Position numbers and translations under genes: made by a program
Assembly (NCBI GenBank): GCA_001799195.1
Contig: MGSU01000093.1
Location: 1-11,973, forward strand
Length of the DNA stretch: 11,973 nt
Source of the DNA: Deltaproteobacteria bacterium RIFOXYA12_FULL_61_11
GTDB lineage: Bacteria; Bdellovibrionota_F; JAHFAK01; YA12-FULL-61-11
Direction: 5' to 3'
Shown: positions 1 through 5,763 of the stretch, in pieces
Position numbering within the stretch: position 1 is the first letter of the stretch
How the letters are laid out: each line of letters begins with the position of its first letter
The notes under the pieces: generated by a model
What the model saw: only the letters and a program-made list of their open reading frames with translations
The model's database searches: none
Told to the model about the DNA's origin: nothing

Positions 1-1693
1 TGCAAGCAGATTTGTCGGCATTCAGGATCTTCCCACTGGGGCAGCACCAGGTCGGCGTGCTGCCGGAGAGACATTGGGTACTGGCCGACCCCGTGGGCTT
101 CGCGTACTGATTGCAATAGAGCCCGCTCCCGCAGGGGGAGAGCGTCGGCGGATCGATACAGGCGGTCTTGGTGTCGTTGAGGAGCTTCCCGCTCGGGCAG
201 CACCAGTTGGCCACCCCGGCAGACAGACACTGCGTACTGGAGGCGCCGCTCGGTTTCGAGGCCGAGGTGGTGCAATACAGACCACCGCCGCAGTTTGCCA
301 GGGTCGGTGGGTCGACACAGGCGGTTTTGGCGTCGTTGAGGATCTTGCCGCTGTTGCAGCACCAACCAGGACTGCCCCGCCACAGGCACTGGTGGGTCTC
401 TCCGCTGGGCCGGGGTTCGGTGACGCAATACAGCCCCACCGCACAGGGGTCCAGGGTCGGAGCGACCGAGGGATCGATGCAGACGTTCTTCGCGTCGTTC
501 AGGACCTTGCCGGCCGGACAGCACCAGGCAGGGGTTCCATTCGACAGGCATTGTTGCTCGGCCGCTTCGCCCGGCCTGGTGGTGGGAGTACAATAGAGTC
601 CGGTACTACACGGTTGCATGGGCGGATCAATACAGGCGGTATGGGCCTCGTTCAACACCTTCCCAGGATCGCAGCACCAGCCTACCGCACCGCCGGTGGC
701 GTGTTGGCATTGGTGGGCAGGGCCGGTAGGCTGGGATTCTTGGCAGGAAAGCCCCCCGCCGCAGGTCGGCAGCGCGGGCGGAGCTTCGGGCGCGACGCAC
801 GAATTCCTGGCCGCGTTGAGGACTTTGTCGGCCGGGCAACACCACGTGTAGTCCCCGAGGATGTTGATGCACAGTTGGCCGTACCCACTGGGTATCTGGT
901 CGGGCGTACAGTACAGACCGTCTCCGGCGGGATGATTGTCACACAGGGGAAGGACCTCGGCGCCGAAACCGGGTTTGACGCAGGCGGTCTTGGCCTGGTT
1001 CAGGGTACGGTCGGTCGGGCAGCACCAGAACTCGGTCGGCCCGGCTCCCATGCAGTGGGTCCGCCATCCGCGGAGAGCGGATGAGGTGATGCATTCCAAA
1101 CCGGCTGGGCAGGCTTCCAGACCGCCACCGACAACGACCGGCACCTCGGGATTCGCGCAGCGCTTGGTTTTGTTGGTAAGGGTCGCTGCACAATCGAAGG
1201 CGGTGAAGCCCTCCTGGAAACAAGCCTGGCAAGCCCCCCTGGCCTCCTCGGAGGAGAGTTGCTGGTCGCACTGGGAGGGCGTGGTCAAGAAAGCCTCGGT
1301 ACAGGCGTCTTCGCGACACGAATACATCTGGGGCGTCCCGCCGAACATCATCTGGACGCCGATCCAGCCGAGCTCCAGAGTACCCGCGTCACTTGAGGCG
1401 AATTTCTTCCAGGGCCCACAGTCGCAGTACATGCTGGTAAGGGTCTCCCCTTCGAAGACCGTATAAAAGGTACCGCCGCTGTCCCAACAATTGGTGCAGA
1501 GCACCTTCTTGGCAGCTTCCTCCGCGGCCCAAGCGTCCGCGAGGCCATCGCACATGCTGCGCGGCAAGGGCTGGGCGTCCGCGAAACGCGGGACGAAGCT
1601 CGGCCCCGTGGAGGCTTGGTCCGAATCCAGGGTGATCCCTCGACACCCCAGCAGGGTCACGGCGCTCGCCAATGCGATCAGGTACGTCCTCAT
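1..1693 (-). CDS. Cys-rich tandem-repeat lipoprotein, 3' end off the left edge (partial)
   Basis: I do not recognise the family. Reading down from the ATG at 1693-1691 the frame stays open for 564 codons to the window edge, so the C-terminus is missing. The signal peptide is short and ends in lipobox LLGC with Cys17 as the predicted lipidated residue; the next residue is Arg, not Asp, which by the E. coli rule favours the outer membrane. Residues about 46-190 form a Cys-rich N-terminal domain shared with the gene upstream (PRSMCDGL, LGWIGV, YCDC). From residue 195 come seven repeats of 44-49 residues (195, 251, 311, 362, 417, 468, 521), each with six Cys in the order C-GLxC-C-WCC-C and ending near GKVLNDAKTAC. 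The start is supported by GGAGG (1702-1706) 8 nt upstream. It lies 59 bp after the stop of its paralogue, probably in one operon. The cysteines probably form disulfides in the periplasm or outside the cell (inference). Confidence 0.9.
   Translation of the reverse strand, partial: MRTYLIALASAVTLLGCRGITLDSDQASTGPSFVPRFADAQPLPRSMCDGLADAWAAEEAAKKVLCTNCWDSGGTFYTVFEGETLTSMYCDCGPWKKFASSDAGTLELGWIGVQMMFGGTPQMYSCREDACTEAFLTTPSQCDQQLSSEEARGACQACFQEGFTAFDCAATLTNKTKRCANPEVPVVVGGGLEACPAGLECITSSALRGWRTHCMGAGPTEFWCCPTDRTLNQAKTACVKPGFGAEVLPLCDNHPAGDGLYCTPDQIPSGYGQLCINILGDYTWCCPADKVLNAARNSCVAPEAPPALPTCGGGLSCQESQPTGPAHQCQHATGGAVGWCCDPGKVLNEAHTACIDPPMQPCSTGLYCTPTTRPGEAAEQQCLSNGTPAWCCPAGKVLNDAKNVCIDPSVAPTLDPCAVGLYCVTEPRPSGETHQCLWRGSPGWCCNSGKILNDAKTACVDPPTLANCGGGLYCTTSASKPSGASSTQCLSAGVANWCCPSGKLLNDTKTACIDPPTLSPCGSGLYCNQYAKPTGSASTQCLSGSTPTWCCPSGKILNADKSAC
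2..1111 (-). repeat. Seven tandem Cys-rich repeat units within the partial lipoprotein gene
   Basis: These are the DNA copies of residues 195-564. The best conserved core, repeated through the block, encodes WCCPSGK followed by LNDAKTAC and then a [DN]PP linker. Units 3-7 are more alike than units 1-2, which have longer linkers and match units 1-2 of the upstream paralogue. This suggests later duplication of the downstream units. The last unit is cut by the window edge, so the total copy number is unknown. Confidence 0.85.
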
Positions 1694-1752
1694 ACTTCCC
1701 CCCTCCACTACGCTCAGAAAACCGACCACCAGGATTCCGCCGACCCCGGGGT
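1694..1752 (-). other. Short spacer between the two paralogous lipoprotein genes
   Basis: The spacer is 59 bp. On the minus strand it starts with a 10-bp palindrome, ACCCCGGGGT (1743-1752), right after the upstream stop, and ends with a Shine-Dalgarno-like GGAGGGGGG before the downstream ATG. I see no stem with a U-tract and no good -35/-10 pair. Co-transcription of the two genes is the simplest reading. Confidence 0.5.
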
Positions 1753-3582
1753 TCAGTTCGCCCAGGCAGGTTCCAACCCGGACCACTTCACGTTGTTGGG
1801 TTCGCGCCAATCGAGCCGGCAACAATGAACCCCATCGGCGAAATCGACGAACCCCAGCGAGAGGTTGATCGAGGCCGTGCCGCTCACGGGTTGGGCGTTG
1901 CAGTGCGACCTCGAGACGCCGCAGACGTTGAGCTGCATGCAGTTGCTGTGCGGGATGCTCGAGCACTTGGTCGGATCGTAGACCTGGGCGCTCGGTGGAT
2001 TGACACAGGCGGTCTTGGCATCGTTGAGGACCTTGCCCAGGTCGCAGCACCAGCCCGGGGTCCCAGCCCAAATGCACTGGTGCGCGGAACCGGTCGGCTG
2101 AGTGCGCACGCAATAGAGTCCATGGCCGCAGGCGACGAGTTCGTCGGTGTCGGCAGGAGGATTGATGCAAGCGTCCCGGGCATCATTGAGAACCTTGCCG
2201 CTCGGGCAGCAGTGGTATTCGGTACCCCAGGCCGCATCTTGGCAATGTCGGTCCCATCCCGTCGGCTGCCGTTGCGAGGTGCAGTGCAGCCCACTTGGGC
2301 AGGTCGGAAGGGTTTCGCCGCCACCAGGAGCCGGATCGGTGCAACGGAGGTTGGTGTTGTCCCAAGTCTTATTTGCACCACAGTTACAGGTCGAGTTGCT
2401 CCAGGTACCCGATGCGCGCAAACAATGAGTACACGTGTTACCGGTGGAAAAACCGATCGGGGGGGGGGGAGTCACTGAGGCGCAACTTGGATGAATGCAA
2501 CCCTGGCCGATCTCGAAGGTATAGGTCGCAGGGCAGGTGCAGGCGCGCCTCGGGGTGCGGGTCACGACGTAATCGGCAGTACCGCCGGTGCTGGAACAGC
2601 GGCTGGCGCAAGCTTGGTCGTCGACACAGGAGTGCGCCCCATCGGGCAGGGTGTCGACCGGCGCGGCCGGGTCGAGGCAGCGGGACTTGTCGTCCGAGAG
2701 GACCTTTCCCGCCGCACAGCACCACATGCCGTTCCCAACGAGGTTGATGCAGGTTTTCTCATACCCGGAGGGCCGGCGATCGCTGGTGCACTGGAGCCCA
2801 TCGCCGGCGGCGTCCTGATCGCACAAGGGTAAACCCTCGGCACCGATGTCCCGCAAGACGCAGGCGGTCTTGGCCGCGTTCAGCGTGCGGGTGGTCGGGC
2901 AACAATACTCATGTTCCCCGGCTCCCCCGAGACAGTGCGTGGCCCAACCGCGGAGCGCTGCCCCCTGGGTGCACTCGAGTCCCTGGGGACAAGGTTCGAG
3001 CTCGCCCGCCTGTTCTGCTGGGGGCGTCGTGAGGTCGAGACAGTGCTTGAGCTTGTTGGCCACGGAGAACGCGCAATCGAAATGTTTCCCGGCTTGCAGG
3101 CACTCCTGGCAGGCGGTCTTGGCTTCCTCTGCAACGAGCTCCTGGCACACCGCAGCCGTGGTCACGGTAGCAGTCGGGCAGACCTCGTCGCGGCAACCGC
3201 CGACCGTGGGATTTGCCCCGAAGAGGGAGGTGACCCCGATCCAACCCATTTCCAGATCGCTGTGCTCGTCCATGGCGAAGTGCTGCCAGGCAGGGCAGTC
3301 GCAGTAGACCGCTGCGAGCTCAGCGCCCTCGACCCGCTGGTACATGGTGCCGGCGCTCTCATAACAGTTGTTGCAGACCACGCGCCAGGCCCGCCCGATG
3401 TCGGTACCATCTTCCAAACCGTCACACATGTTGCGCGGCAGCACGGTATCGCCGGTACCGAAGCGCGGGGTCAAGCCGGGCGAAGACTCGTCCTCTCCCG
3501 CATTGATGGAAAGTCCGCAGGAAACCAGCCCCATGAGCGCACAAAGGGCGAACAGGGAGACAACCATATTGAAGTTCTTCAT
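1753..3582 (-). CDS. Cys-rich tandem-repeat lipoprotein (complete paralogue)
   Basis: 609 residues; family not recognised. I chose the ATG at 3582-3580 because it gives a clean lipoprotein signal (MKNFNMVVSLFALCALMG, then LVSC with Cys22). An in-frame ATG 33 codons earlier would put an unlikely charged stretch before it. The ribosome site is weak (GGGGGG 4 nt upstream). Residues 48-185 match the N-terminal domain of the downstream paralogue (MCDGL, YCDC, MGWIGV, CxxC pairs). Repeat units lie at about 198-242, 254-302, 428-476 and 485-530. Between the second and third units, residues 319-416 form a different Cys-rich segment absent from the paralogue, with two modules ending in TCxC/CNC and CxHP/CTDP. 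The C-terminal 79 residues are unique, with a CCRLDW motif near the end. An 11-C run lies at codons 372-375. Likely a surface or periplasmic disulfide-rich protein (inference). Confidence 0.9.
   Translation of the reverse strand: MKNFNMVVSLFALCALMGLVSCGLSINAGEDESSPGLTPRFGTGDTVLPRNMCDGLEDGTDIGRAWRVVCNNCYESAGTMYQRVEGAELAAVYCDCPAWQHFAMDEHSDLEMGWIGVTSLFGANPTVGGCRDEVCPTATVTTAAVCQELVAEEAKTACQECLQAGKHFDCAFSVANKLKHCLDLTTPPAEQAGELEPCPQGLECTQGAALRGWATHCLGGAGEHEYCCPTTRTLNAAKTACVLRDIGAEGLPLCDQDAAGDGLQCTSDRRPSGYEKTCINLVGNGMWCCAAGKVLSDDKSRCLDPAAPVDTLPDGAHSCVDDQACASRCSSTGGTADYVVTRTPRRACTCPATYTFEIGQGCIHPSCASVTPPPPIGFSTGNTCTHCLRASGTWSNSTCNCGANKTWDNTNLRCTDPAPGGGETLPTCPSGLHCTSQRQPTGWDRHCQDAAWGTEYHCCPSGKVLNDARDACINPPADTDELVACGHGLYCVRTQPTGSAHQCIWAGTPGWCCDLGKVLNDAKTACVNPPSAQVYDPTKCSSIPHSNCMQLNVCGVSRSHCNAQPVSGTASINLSLGFVDFADGVHCCRLDWREPNNVKWSGLEPAWAN
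1993..2991 (-). repeat. Four Cys-rich repeat units with an unrelated Cys-rich insert
   Basis: This encodes residues 198-530 of the complete lipoprotein. Units 1-2 (2677-2991) and units 3-4 (1993-2301) follow the same six-Cys pattern as the downstream gene. They are separated by an insert of about 98 residues of different Cys spacing. The final unit carries GKVLNDAKTAC, which is also found in the neighbour. Confidence 0.75.
2459..2469 (-). repeat. 11-bp homopolymer (C11 on the coding strand) inside the lipoprotein gene
   Basis: Eleven G on the plus strand, read as C on the coding strand, encode Pro372-Pro375. The frame is intact with 11. One extra C gives a stop (TAA) after seven more residues. 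One C fewer switches to another open frame that continues for about 190 codons to a stop near 1884. Runs this long in a coding region are typical of slipped-strand contingency loci; function here is inferred. Confidence 0.7.
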
Positions 3583-3671
3583 GAAACCCCCCACGAGTCC
3601 TCGAGCCCCTCCAGGATACCGCACATGACGCGCTGTGGCAAGACCGGGCCGCTTTTCTTTCTCAGGCAGGG

Positions 3672-3700
3672 ACCATAGCACTATTGCAGAAGAGGTGCAA
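3672..3700 (-). promoter_or_regulatory. Candidate promoter for the Cys-rich lipoprotein genes
   Basis: On the minus strand TTGCAC (3700-3695) is followed after 17 nt by TATGGT (3677-3672), preceded by TGC as in an extended -10. The predicted start is near 3665, leaving a leader of about 80 nt. The 10-mer TGCTATGGTC recurs exactly upstream of the subtilase-like gene. Confidence 0.45.
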
Positions 3701-3756
3701 TCCCCTCACGGCCACGTGCGTGGGCTTGGATTTCCCGTCCAGGGGCCTCGCCTGCC

Positions 3757-3785
3757 TTGACAGGTGCGAAGGGGTTTGTTTGGAT
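3757..3785 (+). promoter_or_regulatory. Candidate promoter for mtnP
   Basis: A perfect TTGACA (3757-3762), a 17-nt spacer and a weak TTGGAT (3780-3785) lie about 40 nt upstream of the start codon. The -35 sits inside an imperfect inverted repeat (CCTG...CAGG, 3751-3764), a possible operator. Only the -35 is strong. Confidence 0.4.
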
Positions 3786-3810
3786 GCCCTCACACTGTAA
3801 CTCCAGGCTG

Positions 3811-3817
3811 AAGGAGG
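3811..3817 (+). promoter_or_regulatory. Strong ribosome binding site fixing a GTG start for mtnP
   Basis: AAGGAGG lies 6 nt before the GTG at 3824. No in-frame ATG fits the family N-terminus, so this site decides the start. Confidence 0.85.
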
Positions 3818-3823
3818 ATTTTC

Positions 3824-4684
3824 GTGAGCAAGGATTTGGTCATCGGCATTATCGGCGGCACCGGGTTGACCCGGATGGACAACCTCGCGGTCACCGAGGA
3901 ATTGACCGTTTCCACCCCGTTCGGACCGCCCTCGGACGCTATCCTCAAAGCCAAGATCTGGGGCCGCGAGGTGTTCTTCCTGCCCCGGCACGGCCGGGGG
4001 CATCGCATTCCGCCGCATCGCATCAACTACCGCGCCAACGTGTTCGCGCTCAAGTCCCTTGGGGTCGAGATCATCCTCTCGGTCTCGGCGGTCGGCAGCA
4101 TGCGCGAGAGCATCGTCCCGGGCCAACTGGTCTTCCCCGACCAGTTCCTCGATCGTACCAAACAGCGGCCGGGTACCTTCTTCGACGAGGGACTCGTGGC
4201 TCACGTACCGTTCGCCGATCCTCTCTGTCCCCATCTCCGGGCCAAGCTGACCAAGGCCGCCGAACGCCTGTCCATCCCGCACCACACGGGTGGCACCTAT
4301 GTCTGCATCGAGGGTCCCCAGTTCTCCACCCGCGCCGAGAGCCTCTTCTACCGCTCCCTCGGCGTCGAGGTCATCGGCATGACCAATGCCACCGAAGCTC
4401 GGCTGGCCCGTGAGGCCGAATGTTGCTATGCGACCATCGCCCTGGCCACGGATTACGACTGCTGGCATACCTCCGAGGCCTCGGTCTCGGTCGAGGCCGT
4501 TATGCGCCTCTTCGCCGAGAACGTGGAAAAGGCGAAGTCGATCATCAGCGAGGTGGTCAAGGACCTCGGTCCCTACGATTGCCCCTGCCGCAGCGCCTTG
4601 GCCAACACCATCACCACAGAACGCGACGCCATCGACCCCGAGGTCGCCCGGCGGCTTGCTCCGCTGGTGGGCAAGTATCTGTGA
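3824..4684 (+). CDS. mtnP: S-methyl-5'-thioadenosine phosphorylase
   Basis: 286 residues, the usual length. This cytosolic enzyme of methionine salvage and polyamine recycling splits methylthioadenosine with phosphate into adenine and 5-methylthioribose 1-phosphate; family members are trimers. Visible motifs: IGGTGL (10-15, phosphate loop), LPRHGRGH (53-60), SAVGSM (88-93), the family signature EGPQFSTRAES (163-173), GMTNATEA (185-192) and TDYDCW (209-214). Asp210 and Asp212 in the last motif select a 6-aminopurine, favouring MTA over the inosine or guanosine enzymes. A CPC motif (253-255) matches many bacterial members. The Pro usual in the GMTxxPEA motif is Thr here (190). The GTG start is fixed by AAGGAGG. 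The stop overlaps the start of the following lipoprotein gene. No other salvage gene is visible nearby. Confidence 0.95.
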   Translation: MSKDLVIGIIGGTGLTRMDNLAVTEELTVSTPFGPPSDAILKAKIWGREVFFLPRHGRGHRIPPHRINYRANVFALKSLGVEIILSVSAVGSMRESIVPGQLVFPDQFLDRTKQRPGTFFDEGLVAHVPFADPLCPHLRAKLTKAAERLSIPHHTGGTYVCIEGPQFSTRAESLFYRSLGVEVIGMTNATEARLAREAECCYATIALATDYDCWHTSEASVSVEAVMRLFAENVEKAKSIISEVVKDLGPYDCPCRSALANTITTERDAIDPEVARRLAPLVGKYL

Positions 4685-5751
4685 GCAAACGCTGCCGAGT
4701 CCCTGTCGGGGCTACTCCTCTCGCTAGGTATCGGACGATCCTGCACGTTCTCCTGTTCGGCCTGCTCGTTCTCGGCATCCTGGCCTGCACCGAACCCATC
4801 GTCGCGCCGGAAGAACCCGTCGACTCGCCGCTCATCCCCGGGCCTGTCCCCGAGCAAAGCCAAACCACTCCCGGTGAACCCGAGCCGCCGATCCCGGTTC
4901 AAGCTTCGGTGAGCGCCGATGCGCAGGAACCCGAACCGCAACCGGTCGTCCCGGTCCCTCCAACCTGCACCGGTGAGTACGCCTACCTGCACGGCGACCT
5001 GTGGCCATACTGGTACAATATGCGCGTGGCCTGCGACCCGGAGCACCGTGCATGGTGGCGGTGCGAACGCATCGAGGGTACGGGCGCTCCCGCCTGTGCA
5101 GGCGATAAAGACCGCTACGAACACTGCATCGCCGAATGGAACGGCGGCCACTGCATGGCCGGGGTCTACGCTCCCTCCGACACCACGGGATGCTGGGTGT
5201 GTCCTGAGAAATGGCCGCAGGGGCGTTGCGACACGAGGACCTTCGACTACGACGCTCCGGAAATCTGGGGTACCTACTACGGGGTGCAATGGTCGTCGCA
5301 CACCAACCTGCATCGCTTCCTGACCCTGAAGGTCCAGGCGTCAGACGGCGGTTTGATCGCGGCGTTCTCCTCCTGTCCCGGCGACGAGGAGTGCTACATG
5401 AAGGGGTTGGACAATCACGGACCCGGTCCGGCCCCGCAAGGCTCTATCCAGACCCACCCCGACGAGGATCGCTTCACCGCCCGTTTCGGTTCCTTCGCCT
5501 GCATCAGGCTCCCCGGGAACACGGCACTCACCTTGAAAGCCTCGTGGATGAACGAATTCTGCCACACGTGCGCCGAGGATTACCCGAGCTTCCCGCACAC
5601 ACCGTGTTGGACGGCCGACCTGCCGTTCACCTTCGAGGCCGGCTACCATTATCTCTGGACCGAGCGAGGGATTGAACGCTTGCCCGGATGTGCTGGACCT
5701 CCGGAGGACCTCGCCGCCCGTTTCCCCGAGGCCCGGTGCTCGACCGAATAA
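4681..5751 (+). CDS. Cys-rich lipoprotein of unknown function, coupled to mtnP
   Basis: 356 residues from a GTG at 4681 that overlaps the mtnP stop (GTGA). An in-frame ATG inside mtnP (4420) would add an Arg/His-rich stretch that looks like out-of-frame translation, so I reject it. Domains in order: a basic n-region (1-19), a hydrophobic helix (20-35) ending GILAC with Cys36 the likely lipidated residue, a Pro/Glu-rich linker (38-94), then a globular part (95-356) with 17 Cys and many Trp and Tyr (for example HGDLWPYWYN, WWRCERIEG). The even spread of cysteines suggests several disulfides outside the cytoplasm. I do not recognise the fold. No obvious similarity to the repeats of the left-hand lipoproteins. 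Coupling to mtnP suggests shared expression, not necessarily shared function. Confidence 0.85.
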   Translation: MSKRCRVPVGATPLARYRTILHVLLFGLLVLGILACTEPIVAPEEPVDSPLIPGPVPEQSQTTPGEPEPPIPVQASVSADAQEPEPQPVVPVPPTCTGEYAYLHGDLWPYWYNMRVACDPEHRAWWRCERIEGTGAPACAGDKDRYEHCIAEWNGGHCMAGVYAPSDTTGCWVCPEKWPQGRCDTRTFDYDAPEIWGTYYGVQWSSHTNLHRFLTLKVQASDGGLIAAFSSCPGDEECYMKGLDNHGPGPAPQGSIQTHPDEDRFTARFGSFACIRLPGNTALTLKASWMNEFCHTCAEDYPSFPHTPCWTADLPFTFEAGYHYLWTERGIERLPGCAGPPEDLAARFPEARCSTE

Positions 5752-5763
5752 AGGACGCCCAGA

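Noticed and set aside
74-1084. Long plus-strand open frame of 336 codons opposite the Cys-rich repeats
   Set aside because: It mirrors the repeat gene on the minus strand. The minus frame has a lipobox, a ribosome site, ordered Cys repeats and a paralogue, while the plus frame shows only periodic low-complexity shadow sequence.
1-1111. Regularly spaced repeats as a CRISPR array
   Set aside because: The repeats are coding, diverged and about 130-150 bp apart, and translate into a consistent Cys-rich module.
1743-1752. ACCCCGGGGT palindrome after the stop of the complete lipoprotein gene as a terminator
   Set aside because: It has no loop and no T-run, and the next gene starts 59 bp after the stop.
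3707-3718. CACG-GCCA-CGTG inverted repeat between the divergent genes
   Set aside because: Four-bp arms in GC-rich DNA are expected by chance, and it does not overlap either candidate promoter.
4420-4680. N-terminal extension of the Cys-rich lipoprotein gene into mtnP
   Set aside because: The extension is Arg/His-rich and reads mtnP out of frame. The GTG at 4681 gives a proper lipoprotein signal.
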